Source of the DNA: Adiantum capillus-veneris
Lineage: Eukaryota > Streptophyta > Polypodiopsida > Polypodiales > Pteridaceae
Length of the DNA: 64,000 nt
Direction of reading: 5' to 3'
Assembly (NCBI GenBank): GCA_014529385.2
Contig: CM043953.1
Coordinates: 76,994,872 to 77,058,871 of the forward strand
Of this stretch, positions 1 through 11,040 are shown in pieces. The translations under genes were made by a program, and so were the position numbers. Positions within the stretch are counted from its first letter, which is position 1. The number at the start of each line of letters is the position of its first letter. Below the pieces are notes generated by a model that searched no databases, had not been told where the DNA came from, and was given only the letters and a program-made list of their open reading frames with translations.

Positions 1-96
1 ATTCACTTTTGTAGACAACGGCCTTATTCAATTTGGTCATGGTAATTATCTTTGATCAGATTTGTAAAGATCGAACATTAAAATAAATTCTTTGTA

Positions 97-680
97 TAGT
101 CATGGACCATGGAGTTAAATTGTATATATTGCACTTCTACACTCTCTTTCATTACTTATGGACCATGTTGCAAAGTGTTTTAGTTTAGTATATGGTGTGT
201 TGTGAAAATTTAAATCAATTTCTAGCCTTCAAATTTGCGAATGGCCGTTTCTGTATAGTGAATGGACCGCAAGCGCAAAGTGATTAAATATAGTATGTGG
301 TTTGTTGTGCAAAATGTATGACGATTTTTAGACACCAAAGTAGCAAATGAAATTTTTTGTATAGTGATGGACCATGGTGCAAAGTGATCAATACACTATG
401 TGGTTTGTTTTGATAATTTATTTCGACATCTAGCCACTAATTTGCAAGTAAAGTTTTTTTTATTATAATGGACTCATGGTGCAAAGCGATTCAATACAGT
501 ATGTGGTGTGTTGTGACAGTTTCCATCGAATTTTGGACACTAGATTTGCAAGTAGTCTTTTTATAATGATGGACCATGGTGCAAAGTGTTCAATACATAA
601 TGTGGTGAGTTTTGATAAATCAATTTGTACCAGTGGATTTGCGAATGTAAATGTGTTTCTAGGGTGTAAACTAAGTTTTT
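97..680. repeat. Degenerate ~103-bp tandem repeat
   Basis: About five diverged head-to-tail copies begin near 157, 262, 367, 471 and 569. Each starts with a variant of ATGGACCATGGTGCAAAGTG, continues with TATGTGGTTTGTTGTG and ends in an AT-rich stretch with TTTGCAAGTA. Spacing is 98-105 bp. A weaker, partial unit begins near 97. It looks like decayed satellite or minisatellite DNA; no coding function is visible. Confidence 0.7.
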
Positions 681-681
681 A

Positions 682-1164
682 TTGCACATTGAAGACATTG
701 TAAATGTGTTTCTCCCAGGCATGGATGAACCTAAGAAATCCCAAAAAGCATACAATCACTTGCGCATGCTTGCAGATGCAATTAGCCCAAACGACCAAGC
801 AAGAGTTGCCGCATGGACTAGTGAGTGCGCATCGGAAAATGGCAAGCAATGGAGAGACATCAACAAAGATGTCACCACAGAGACGGTCAAGGAAGCGTGG
901 TCGACTGTGTCTGAATTCTCCATCCGCAAGGGGAGATTGAAGCTGGAAAAATGTGTTGTGCCAAAAATTCACATGCATGCCAAGGCCATATACCTTGCAT
1001 GCACATGGAGTACACTAAACCACATAGATTTTCCCTTTGCAAAGATGTTATACATGCAATATGTTCAAAATGAGCAAGTGTACTTCAACAGCATGGCCCC
1101 CAATAAGAGCATAGTGGATATCCAAAGTGAGAGAGTTACAATATCAAGGAGCACTCCATTCTAG
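682..1164 (+). CDS. Hypothetical 160-aa ORF
   Basis: An open frame of 160 codons begins directly after the tandem repeat and ends 400 bp before a decayed gypsy pol. I do not recognise the protein. It is mostly hydrophilic and helical-looking at the N-terminus (EPKKSQKAYNHLRMLADAI), with no signal peptide, membrane segment or zinc motif. A gag-like or captured fragment of the neighbouring retroelement is possible. It may equally be a chance ORF, because no promoter or splice structure supports it. Confidence 0.25.
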   Translation: MHIEDIVNVFLPGMDEPKKSQKAYNHLRMLADAISPNDQARVAAWTSECASENGKQWRDINKDVTTETVKEAWSTVSEFSIRKGRLKLEKCVVPKIHMHAKAIYLACTWSTLNHIDFPFAKMLYMQYVQNEQVYFNSMAPNKSIVDIQSERVTISRSTPF

Positions 1165-1571
1165 CCATAGAAATGAGCCCCAAGCACTTGCACCACCTAA
1201 ACCCTCCATGAGGATGCTCCTACCCAAACCTGTTTCCAGGCGGATAGACACACGGGAAAGATAATTGTTCTCGTGGATTTAAAAATATATAGGGATCAAA
1301 GCTACATGAACGAAAGCCAAAATCTATACCTCAACTAAAGTTGCTAGTGAAAGCTTTGCAAAGTGTGCCAAAATGGAGGGCTAGAAGTATGGGACAATGT
1401 CTATATAGCCACCTCCAAAAATGGGGGGCGAGAAGAGGATATAGCCGAGCCCGGAGGGCTAACAAGAAGGCCCAGTTTTAGCCAGTCGTTGTGAATTTGA
1501 TGTTATTAACACTCCCATGAAGTGTTAATAACATGAGTTATTACCACTTCACACTTCACGTGAAGACGTGA
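1165..1571. other. Non-coding stretch with a perfect 14-bp hairpin
   Basis: No gene is visible. The stretch holds a perfect inverted repeat, ATGTTATTAACACT at 1500-1513 and AGTGTTAATAACAT at 1521-1534 with a 7-nt loop, followed by the short palindrome CTTCACGTGAAG at about 1554-1565. Confidence 0.6.
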
Positions 1572-3720
1572 ATGAAATCCCTGGTGATGGACCAAATTGG
1601 TTGTTACCAGATGATCAAGAAATCAAATCTTGAATGGAATCTCAAGTCAGAAGAAAATCCCAAGATGGTCAAAATCAATAAATATCTAAAATTAGAGATA
1701 AAGGAGAAGGCCATGCAATTGTTCCAAAAATATAAGGATGTATTTGCATTTTAGATCAAGAGGTATGCCAACATTGGATATTATTGAAACCAGATCCATG
1801 AATAGTGAGTCTCCAGAGATACAAGATGAATCCAAATTATGCCAAGAAGGTGAAGGAAGAAATTGACAAGTTGTTGAAGGCAAGATTCATAGTTGAAGTA
1901 GCGAGCAGTGATTAGTTGTTTTTTATAGTGGTTGTTTTGAAGAAGAGTGGGAAGCTAAGGGTCTATGTTGATTATCAAAAATTCAATTCTCAGGACCCGT
2001 TTCCTCTTCCATTTACTGATATGATGCTGAAAAAATTATTGGCCACAAGATGTACAGTTTCATGGATAGATATATTGGCTACAATCAACTGGGGATAGCA
2101 CCAGAGGATAGAGCAAACACGATATTCACCGCTGAATGGGGAGATTTTATGTACTTAGTAATGCAATTTGGATATGTAATGCTCCAACCACCTTTCAGCG
2201 GTGTATAATGAAAATTTTTAGTGAGTTTCTACACAAGTTTGTAGTGATATTTGTGGATGACTTCATCATGCTTTCAACTAAAAATATACATCTCCTATTC
2301 TTGGAAATGGTGTTTGAGAGATGCAAAGAGAAATAGGTTTGTTTGAATCCCTTCAAATCTATATTTATGGTCTGAAAGGGCCAACTTCTAGGATATATCG
2401 TGTCCAAAAATGGAATTGAAATGATTGAAGACAAAGTTCAGTGTGTCCAACATGCAAGACCCAGTGTTTGAATCCCTTCAAATCTATATTTATGGTCTAA
2501 CAGGGCCAACTTCCAGGATATATCGTGTCCAAAAATGGAATCGAAATGATTGAAGACAAAGTTCATTGTGTCCAACATGCAAGATCACCAACAAATGTAT
2601 ATGAGTTGAGTCCATTCCTGAGGTATATTAAATTTTATGGCTAGTTCATTCATATGTTTGTGATGAAGGCTATTTCATTATATGAATTGATCCAAAAGGG
2701 AGTGAAGCTTGTATGGACCCTAGAATGCGAGGCATGCTTCCAGTGTCTGAAAAGGCCATTAGCATGAAGCAAATTCTTCTCTATCCAAACTGGAAAGTGA
2801 TATTCCATGCTCATGTGGATGCATTTGGTATGGCGATGGGGGTCTATTTTGGTGCAGTATGATGGGAAGATAGACTACCAAGTGTACTTCTCTAGTTGCA
2901 GATTCAATACAATGTAGGAAGGGTACTCCACAACTGAGAAAGAGGCACTAGGAATGGTGTTTAGTGCAACCAAATATACATTACTTGTTGGGGAAGCTAT
3001 CTCACTTCTATGTAGACCATCAGCCACTTCTCTTTTTTATTGACAATGTGGTGGTTCAAGGACGGTTAATCAAATGGATGATGTTTCTGCCGGAGTTTGA
3101 ACTGAAGATTTTCCATAAGATAGGAAAAATTCACTATGGTGCTAGCTTTTTATCCAGAAGTACCGAAAGAATTTTAGCTACATCATGATGAGACAAACCA
3201 ATCGATGCTAAATTATTCTAGAATATGGCAACAGATGGACCAGATTTAGAGTGGCAAGATGTGTATGATTTTCTCTAGTTTGGAGGATTCCAAACTAGGA
3301 TTCCAAGCAGAGGATTGGTCCCAGTCCAGCAAGAAGGCTCTGATTATTCAAAGCCTGAAATTTTCTATCATAGTTGGATCACCATATAGGCTAGGCATTT
3401 AAAGTTTTGAGAAGATGTGTGCCAGGGAAAATGCAAGATAATTGAGGCTCACAGTGGCAGCTCAAGAGGACATTTTTCCACTAATATCACTTACAAAGAA
3501 GATTTAACAAGCAGGGCTATCGTGATAGAGTATGATGTCAGACGTTAGGGCTTTTTGCAAAACATGTGATATTTATCAGAGAAGGGACATACTAGTTGCA
3601 ATAGATATGGCACCTCTAACCACGACACAACCATTGGGCATTTTTATGAAGTGGAGTTTGGACTTCATGGGTCCATTTAAGAAGATTACACAAGGAAGAA
3701 CAAGTAGTAGCTAGTACATA
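1572..3720 (+). pseudogene. Decayed Ty3/gypsy pol (RT, RNase H, integrase)
   Basis: Fragments in gypsy pol order survive in different frames. RT N-terminus: 1572-1754, with KAMQLFQKYKDVFAF. RT palm: 1916-2098 (KKSGKLRVYVDYQKF) and 2136-2336 (NAPTTFQRC, then VIFVDDFIML as motif C). RNase H: 2964-3188, with VDHQPLLFF and a decayed ADALSR-like site, YGASFLSRS. Integrase zinc finger and core start: 3532-3714, with CKTCDIYQR and SLDFMGPF. Order RT-RH-INT identifies Ty3/gypsy. Many stops and frameshifts, plus an internal 125-bp duplication, show it is dead. No LTRs were found around it. Confidence 0.8.
2341..2584. repeat. Tandem duplication inside gypsy pol, period 125 bp
   Basis: 2341-2459 and 2466-2584 are near-identical direct copies starting GTTTGAATCCCTTC and ending near CAACATGCAAGA. 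They duplicate the RT segment just after the FVDD motif. Few differences separate them, so the duplication is younger than most of the pol decay. Confidence 0.85.
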
Positions 3721-3721
3721 A

Positions 3722-4330
3722 TTATGGCCACATGGCTAAATGCCCACTCTACATCTACATCAACAAAATATCCATTCCCAGAAGATTCTATAATAGTTGC
3801 ACTGGTTGTAGATCTAGCCTCTTGGCTTCTTTTGCCTTCAACTTAGGACATTTCTTTGTCAAATGATCATTAGCCTTGCAATAATGGAAAGACATCTTCT
3901 TCTTTCTTTTTTCACCAAAATTCCCAGATGATCAGTTGTTGCAAGTAGAAGCACTAGACACGGGTGATCTTCTACTCACAGAAGAACCACAAGAAGTGGT
4001 GACATTGCCATTAAAACCCCCTTAAAGCCTCCTCTTTGACCACCCAAACACTCCCAAATAGTTGAGCATGATATCAACCACTTTATTATTCTGCTCTTGG
4101 TAAATATCCAGCTTGACTAGTAGGGCTTCAGTTGCATTCACCAACTCACTTTCCCATTCATGCAATGCTTCAGCATGGTGCACTATTTCATATGCACACC
4201 GCTTTTCTTTTGTTGCTACATATCTTTGTAAATGTCATAGTAGTTGAACTACTTCACAAAATGGCTTTGAGCTTCAGTGGCCTTCAACATAACACTAGAG
4301 AGCCATTCACTACCAACAACTGGCTGAGAA
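3722..4330 (-). pseudogene. Antisense copia-type gag fragment
   Basis: Read on the minus strand, this gives a gag-like helix-rich segment (CAYEIVHHAEALHEWESE), then a zinc knuckle with its first Cys changed (FHYCKANDHLTKKCPKL) followed by KAKEAK. The same knuckle and tail occur in the complete copia element at about 6450-6545, so this is a fragment of a related element in opposite orientation. Several stops interrupt it, and no pol, LTR or PBS is attached. Confidence 0.6.
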
Positions 4331-5068
4331 TTTGCAAATAACTTTATTAAACCTTTTGATCCAAATGTGCCATAAGTATTTAGCCCGCATAGTATTTCAA
4401 AGAGTAGTAGGGAATCCCCTTAGAGAATATGCTGCCAAGCCAAATTGGAAAATTTAGTGCTGACTAAATGGTTCAAATTTTGTAAATTGATTGTATTATC
4501 TTTGCAAGCAATAAATAAACAAAGGAATCTTTTTGGGGCAAGAGGTTTGGCCCAAATCATTGCAAAGTTCTAGTTCCAGTGCCAGCTATCTTTATAAAGA
4601 CCCCACCTTTTGTTGGCATTGTCGGAGGCAGTCGCTATAACAACGATTCGATAATTTTTTTACTACAAAAGTGTGGCCTTGGTTATCACGTGTTTTTGTG
4701 GAAATTACTTTTTTGGTGAGAGTGAAATTGGATGCATGTTGTGCTTCCAATGAGTCCCACTAGTCAAAACCCCTCCATTTTTGCTCTTTTTGCTGCCTTT
4801 TGTGCTTTAATTGCTGCTTCCTCGACTACCCTCTTCACTTCCTACTAGGCTAAAGCTATGCAAAGCCTCTCGTCGACTTTTCTCCCATGAAGATAAGTGC
4901 CATATGAATTTACAATACTACAAAATATCGATAGTTCAGACAAGCCCTACAGAAAATCGAGAGCTTTCGTTTGCCTCCAAGCTTCTTGTCCACAAGGGAC
5001 GGAGGTAGTAATTCTATTGGAAATAGAAGACTTGGAATCAACCAATAATATTAATGCAGTGGAAAGCT
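4331..5068. other. No gene recognised
   Basis: Moderately AT-rich sequence between the antisense gag scrap and the copia 5' LTR. Only short chance ORFs are present, and no repeat structure or RNA gene was seen. Confidence 0.4.
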
Positions 5069-5073
5069 GTAGG
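5069..5073. other. Copia target-site duplication GTAGG (left copy)
   Basis: GTAGG at 5069-5073 directly precedes the 5' LTR, and the same five bases occur at 10157-10161 directly after the 3' LTR. This fixes both ends of the insertion. Confidence 0.85.
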
Positions 5074-5301
5074 TGTTACCATTTACATGTTGTAGTGATG
5101 TGTGTGAACACACTTAGGACCGTCATGGCATTTTTTTCCTCGCTAGGAGGTTTTTTCCCTTGTGCATTGTACATACGCCCATCACTCTAGGGCTATCTAT
5201 CTTTCCATTGCACACTAAGTAATACACTATCTATTGTGTGCCTTGAGCTTCCTTCGTCTTCTCAAAGCTATGTGTGCTTTTTTGCAACCCTAATTCCAAC
5301 A
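5074..5301 (+). repeat. Copia 5' LTR
   Basis: 228 bp, starting TGTTACCATTT and ending AATTCCAACA. It matches the 3' LTR at 9930-10156 along its whole length with scattered substitutions. Confidence 0.92.
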
Positions 5302-5303
5302 AT

Positions 5304-5315
5304 TGGTATCAGAGC
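5304..5315 (+). promoter_or_regulatory. Primer binding site (initiator Met-tRNA)
   Basis: TGGTATCAGAGC begins two bases after the 5' LTR. It is complementary to the 3' end of plant initiator Met-tRNA, the usual primer of copia elements. Confidence 0.9.
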
Positions 5316-5633
5316 AGGTTGAGTCCTCTCGGGCTTAGTCGCCAACAACTCTAGCACACAACTACTTACTTTTTGCAATTGTTGTGAGCTTTGGGGAGCG
5401 TCAGCAGGTTGAAAAATACTTTGGGCCAGCTCAAAGAGCTTGGTTTGCTCAGATTTTTGATTTGGGCTCATTTCGACCTCCGTTTCCACTACAGGCATCA
5501 AAATTTTTGTTAGTGCCATTTTTTGCATAACAGGTCCCTTATAGTCTTCTATGATTTTTGCTATATAACACGTATTTTTCCTGCTTTGTTTCTCCTCTTT
5601 CATGAAATTTTCACATCAAGTGCAACATTAGCC

Positions 5634-6545
5634 ATGGCTAACAAAAACATAGATGTTTTCAAGATGTTTGTTGTTGAGGATAGATTGGATGGGGACAATT
5701 ACCCTATGTGGCCTTATATGATGAAACATGTCCTTGTGTCAAAGGTCGTTTGGAATATTGTGCAGGGAATTGATGTATGTCCTACATTGAGGATGTTGCA
5801 GGTTTTGGTGGCAAGATTGCTACTACCAGAGCTGTTTTTCCTACAGTTGAGCAAGCTCGTTGTGATGTAAAAGATGCACAGGCTCATGCATTGATTGCGT
5901 TGTTTGTGAAACGCACTATTACTTTTCGTATTTGTTCAATAAAATCTGCAAAACAGGCTTGGGATATTCTAGCTGGTCTTTATGCAAGTCACAATGAGGC
6001 TAAAATTACATTGCTACGTAAAGAGCTGGAGTCAAATATTATGCATGAAGAAGATGAAATGGACACTTTCCTTGCTGGTGTCAAGGATATAAATGGGCAA
6101 CTTATTTTTGTAGGTGAAGTCATTTCTAACAGTGCCCTTGTGCAGACTGTTCTTGATGCTTTGCTAGATTTTTACCAGACTTTTGCTAGTACTTGGAGAC
6201 TTATGACCCAAGGAAATCCTAAAGTTGTCAATTTTGATGCATTATGCACATTGCTGTTACAAGAGTCACTTTACAAAAAAATAGGGCTAAACAGTGTGTA
6301 GTTGAATAGGCTTTTACTACTACTCAAAGAAAGGTGGTAACAACAATGTAGCCACTTCTCATGGTTCTTCTGCGAGTGGTGTAAATCACATGTTCCTAAT
6401 GCTTCTGGTGGAAACAATTGGTCTGGGAATTCTCGTGAAAAGGGAAAAAAGAAGATGCATTGCCATTATTGTAAAGCTAATGATCACTTGATCAAGTAGT
6501 GTCATAAGTTGAAGGCTAAAGAGGCTAAGAATAAAGAGGCTTGTT
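5634..6545 (+). pseudogene. Copia gag (UBN2-type) with zinc knuckle
   Basis: The ATG at 5634 begins MANKNIDVFKMFVVEDRLDG, typical of the copia capsid N-terminus (DGDNYPMW). A frameshift near 5775 moves the reading into the frame of 5777-6301, where the capsid continues (AKQAWDILAGLYASHNEAK). A stop follows. The CCHC knuckle CHYCKANDHLIK*CHKL near 6450-6510 contains an in-frame stop. Gag would coat the RNA in the virus-like particle; this copy cannot make a full protein. Confidence 0.85.
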
Positions 6546-6684
6546 CCACTACAAATGTAGTTATTGTTGAGTCTTCTGTGATAGGAGATTGTGATGTTGA
6601 TGTTGATGCACAATGGGATTTTAGTGCAGAGTGCGCTTATGATCCTTCTGTCCGTGATGTATGTATGTCAGTTGCTACAGATGC

Positions 6685-9600
6685 TCATATATGGTACTTT
6701 GACAGTGGTGCTACGAAGCACATTACCTCTCATTGTGACTTGTTTACCTCTCTCAAGGATATCCCTCATGGAAATTCAGTCACTTGTGCCAACAATGCCT
6801 CTTATCTGGTTAAGGGAGTTGGGAAAGATTGTGCTAACTGCTGCGAATGGCATTTCTTTTACACTTGTTGATGCATTGTATGTACTTGGCATCAAGAAGA
6901 ATCTTTTGATTGTATCGGCACTTGCTAGACTTGGTCTTGTTGTGAAATTTGTGGATGACAAATGTATAGTTCATGATCTCAATTTTGGTGATGAGATTGT
7001 TGCATCAGACATTTTATGTCATGGGCTATATAAGCTCACTTTGTATGAAAAGTGTGGGCAAAATTTTGCAAATGCTACTGTGGATTCAAAGGTCGTTTCA
7101 GATGCAAAACTTTAGCATGCACGTTTTGGGCATCTGAATTTTGCCAGTTTACCGTCTTTGAATAGATCCGATATGTTTACTTCCTTTCCGCCTCTTGAAG
7201 CACCTATCAAGCATGTTTGTGAAGGCTGTATTTTGGGTAAGATACAACATTTGAATTTTCCAAAGGATGGTTCAGTTAGGGCTACATGCAGGTTGTAGCT
7301 TGTGCATAGTGAAGTTTGTGGGCCCATGCAAACTTCGTCCTCGGCAAATTACCTGTACTTTGTTACGTTCATTGATGATTACTCCAAGCATGCATGGGTA
7401 TATCCGCTTAAAGCTAAGTCCGAAGTGTTCATGTGCTTCAAACAATTTCTAGCTATGGATGAAAATGTCTCGAAATGTACTATGGACATCCTCCATTCCG
7501 ATCGAGGGGGGGAGTATATGTCTCATGAATTTAATGAATTTTTGGCTAATTATGGGATAAAAAACCAGTGTACAGTTCCATATACACCACAGCAAAATGG
7601 TGTTGTTGAGAGAAAAAATAGGTCACTCACGGAAATGGCACGATGTATGGTCAAAAGTCAAGCTTTGCCGCATTTGTTTTGGCTTTAGGCCATCATGTGT
7701 GCCACCTATGTACTTCACACGTATCCTACGAAAGCTTTGTAGTCTATGAATCCATATGAAGTATGGCATGATAGAAAGCTTTCTATAGAGCACATGCATG
7801 TTTTTGGTTGTTTGGCATATGCTTTGGTGCCACAAACATAGCGCAAAAAAATGGATGATAAGGCTGTCAAATGTATTTTTGTTGGTTATAGTGTTGAAAG
7901 CAAAGGTTATAGGTTGTATTATCCGCAAACAAAGCATATCTTGGTTTCACGGGATGTTGTGTTTGTGGAAGATTTTGTTCAAGCCTTGCTGCCATGTACT
8001 AGAGACAATAATGTAAGCTCACATGACATTTATGACACTTTGTTGCCTCTTTTCAGTGGTGGAAGTTCGAATGTAAATTCCAACGAGATAAATGTAGGGG
8101 TTTCTGAAAATGTTACAGATCAACCTATTACTAATGCAAATGTACTTGATGAGGAAAGGATTGAGAATGAGCACGCTAGAGGTATGCCAAAATGGATGGT
8201 GCATACTTTGCGTGATAGTAAATTGGATGCACCTTTGTCTAGTCGTACTTGTTCAGGTTCTTGCCATGCATCTTATGCATCAGATTGTTATGCTTTGGTT
8301 GTGTTTAGCTTATGTGATGTTGAGGAACCTCTATCTTTTGATGAAGCACAAAATTCAAAAAATTGGATGGTTGCTTGGCAATCAGAATATGATGCACTTA
8401 TAGAAAATGACACATGGACTTTATGTGATTTTCCTCTTGGCAAAAAGGCCATTGGTACGAAGTGGGTTTACAAGTTGAAGCGAAAGTTGGATCTTGAGAT
8501 ATAAGGCTCGCCTTGTTGCAAAGGGTTATGCACAACAAAAATCCATAGATTATGAAGAGACTTTTGCTCCCACTTGTCGTATGACTACTGTGCGTTTTCT
8601 ATGTGCATTGGCAGCATATTTTGGTTGGGATGTACATCCGTCAGACATTGTAACTGCTTTCTTGAATGGTGACATATTTGAGGAAGTTTATGTAACATAG
8701 CCCCTTGGTTTTGTCATTAAAGAGTAGGAAGATAAAGTATGCAAATGTGAGAAAGCTTTGTATGGATTGAAGCAATCTCCTCATGCTTGGTATGAGAAGG
8801 CTGACACTCATTTGGTCAAATGAAGCTTTTGATAGTCCAATAAAAAGCACATTATATGTAAAGCGTGAGGGTGATGTACTTCTCATTGTGGTTCTCTATG
8901 TGGACGATTTTTTGATCACTGGACCAAATGAGAGACATATTGCTGAATTTAAGGCTGATTTGAATGCTATTTTCAAGATGAAAGATTTGGGATTATTGCA
9001 TCATTACTCATGTTTACAGTTTAAGCAGTGTGATGGTGGTATTGCCTTGTGTCAGACAAGTTACATAAAGTCATTGCTATGTAAGTTTGGACTCGAGGAT
9101 TGCAAACCTATTGCCACTCCCATGGCAATAGGTTTGGAATTGAGTCTTCATGATGTTGGTGATCCCGTTGATGTCACTCTTTACCAAACTGCTGTTGATT
9201 GCCTTATTTTTGTATGCAACTCGAGGTCGGATATTCAATTTGCAGTCTCACAGGTCAGCAAATTTATGCATAGCCCAAGGTCTAAACATTGGCAAGTTAT
9301 CAAGAGGATTTTTCACTACTTGAGTGGCACTTTACATCTTGGCTTGTTTTATCCCAAGGGGGGATCATTGCCGCCAGATTTACATGCTTTTTCAGACTAA
9401 GATTGGGCTGGTTGTTTTGACACGCAAGTGTCCATGAGTGGTTTTTGTTTCATGCTCAGTAGTTTATGCATATCATGGTCGAGCAAGAAGCAACCTACTA
9501 TGGCCACTTCCAGTTGTGAGGCTAAGTACAAGAAAGTCTTCACAGCTATGGTTGAGTGAGTATGGCTCGGAGGCCTTATGGCTGATTTGGGTGTTGGACA

Positions 9601-9860
9601 TGACACTGCCAACACTATCTACAGTGATAGTTAGAGCGCATTTGTAGTTGCGAGGAACCCAGTTTTTCATGCTCGCACCAAGCACATTGAGGTGCATTAC
9701 CACTATGTCAGGGAGAGCCTCTCAGCAGGAGAGGTCAGCTTGGCTTATGTGCCAACACATGACAACCTTGCAGATCTTTTCACAAAGGCATTGTCTCGTG
9801 AGAAGTTCGAAGCTTTTTGCAAAACTTTGGACTTACTCCCCTTTGTGGACGGATCATGTC
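6685..9860 (+). pseudogene. Copia pol: protease, integrase, RT, RNase H
   Basis: Domains in order. Protease WYFDSGATKHIT near 6693. GAG-pre-integrase HARFGHLNF near 7117 and CEGCILGKIQ near 7220. Integrase core 7302-7688, with DILHSDRGGEY and NGVVERKNR (second Asp and Glu present); the expected first Asp is Glu in HSEVCGPM. RT from about 8400, with GTKWVYKLKRK, ARLVAKGYAQ, TAFLNGDIFEEVY and LYVDDFLIT. RNase H to about 9860, with SSCEAKY and DNLADLFTKALS. Stops at about 7686, 8502, 8698, 8727, 9398 and elsewhere, and shifts between frames, make it a pseudogene. Protease-INT-RT-RH order defines Ty1/copia. Confidence 0.92.
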
Positions 9861-9915
9861 CTCAAGGCATGACACTTCCATATACTCTATGTGCCAGCTC
9901 TCGTTCACCGCATCA

Positions 9916-9929
9916 CTCCCAAGGGGATT
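9916..9929 (+). promoter_or_regulatory. Copia polypurine tract
   Basis: The purine run AAGGGGA lies immediately before the TG of the 3' LTR at 9930, the position where plus-strand DNA synthesis is primed. Confidence 0.75.
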
Positions 9930-10156
9930 TGTTACCATTTACACGTGGTAGTGATGTGTGTGAACACACTTAGGACCCCCGGAATATTTTTTCCCTCACT
10001 AGGAGGTTCTTTCCCCGTGTATTTTACATACGCCCATCACTCTAGGGCTATCTATCTTTTCATTGCACACTAAGTAATACACTCTCTGTTGTGTGCCTTG
10101 AGCTTCCTTCATCTTCTCCAAGTTGTGTGTGTTTTCTTGCAACCCTAATTCCAACA
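9930..10156 (+). repeat. Copia 3' LTR
   Basis: 227 bp, TGTTACC...CCAACA, matching the 5' LTR. It is followed by the TSD GTAGG at 10157-10161. Confidence 0.92.
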
Positions 10157-10597
10157 GTAGGTGCATGCTGTAGTAGGCTAGGCGCATGCTGTAGTAGGCG
10201 CATGCTATGGTGGGCGAGGAATCGAGCTCCACCCTCCACATTTTGCATCGCAAAATGCTCGACAACTTCTCATGTGTTGCCCAAGTTCTTGTGGGTCTCA
10301 GTCGCCCAATCTCTACCGCCGGGTCGTTTGAACCTGGCCTTATTGATCTGTCGTTTTAACAGCGCCAATTTTCGTTTTGCGATTTTCTACCTGCGCGTAG
10401 CTATTTTCGATAGACGTGGAAAATCGTGGTGCCAGGAATCGGAGTTAAAAGTCTCTACCCCCGGCCCCCCGCCGGAGATGTTTACCTGAGTGAGAGAGAG
10501 ATGTTTTTCAGTGTCTATTGACGGGCAGGAGCAACAGAGACCAGGGGTTGCATCATAACACAAAAAGCGGTGCTGGGGAGAGCAAAATCACCCTACA
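10157..10597 (+). promoter_or_regulatory. Upstream region of the hydrolase gene
   Basis: 440 bp lie between the copia insertion and the hydrolase start. They include a short direct repeat of GCATGCTGTAGTAGG words at 10163-10208. In the frame of the ATG at 10598 an upstream stop (TAA) occurs at 10556-10558, so 10598 is the first ATG of that frame. A 5'UTR and promoter are expected here by position; no clear TATA box was identified. Confidence 0.4.
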
Positions 10598-10711
10598 ATG
10601 TTGGAAAAACTCAGCATCCCCAATGGGCGGGGCGAGAAACTTGTTGGCATCCTTGAAGACACTACCTCCTCCCACGTCATCATCTTATGTCATGGTTTTC
10701 GCTCATCCAAG
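10598..10711 (+). CDS. Hydrolase exon 1
   Basis: 38 codons, MLEKLSIPNG to FRSSK, ending in phase 0 at AAG|GTTTGT. A complex microsatellite begins about 30 bp into the intron. Confidence 0.82.
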
Positions 10712-10778
10712 GTTTGTCATTGTTTTCTTCGTTGTTTGTTTGTTTGTGTGTGTGTGTATGTATGTATGTATGTATGTA

Positions 10779-10862
<84 letters not shown>

Positions 10863-10977
10863 AGAAGAAGAAGAAGAAGAAGAGGATTTTAACTTCGTAG
10901 GAAACTATCCCAAGAGACCTCAATGATCTATCCAAGACCTGTTATTCAAGAGGGAATTGGCATAACCAATCTAGCAC

Positions 10978-11040
<63 letters not shown>

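Larger units (their letters stand above)
5074..10156 (+). mobile_element. Complete but decayed Ty1/copia LTR retrotransposon
   Basis: The 5.08-kb element has two ~228-bp TG...CA LTRs, a Met-tRNA primer binding site, gag, protease-integrase-RT-RNase H in copia order, a polypurine tract and a 5-bp TSD. The LTRs differ at roughly twenty or more positions by eye, so the insertion is old. Several stops and frameshifts in gag and pol make it non-autonomous today. It ends about 440 bp upstream of the hydrolase start codon, so its 3' LTR lies in or near that gene's promoter region. Confidence 0.93.

Noticed and set aside
10518-10935. ORFs of 70-124 codons over (TG)n(AG)n(GAA)n tracts
   Set aside because: They encode only Cys-Val, Arg-Glu or Leu-Ser dipeptide runs; the real coding frame here is hydrolase exon 1, ending at 10711.
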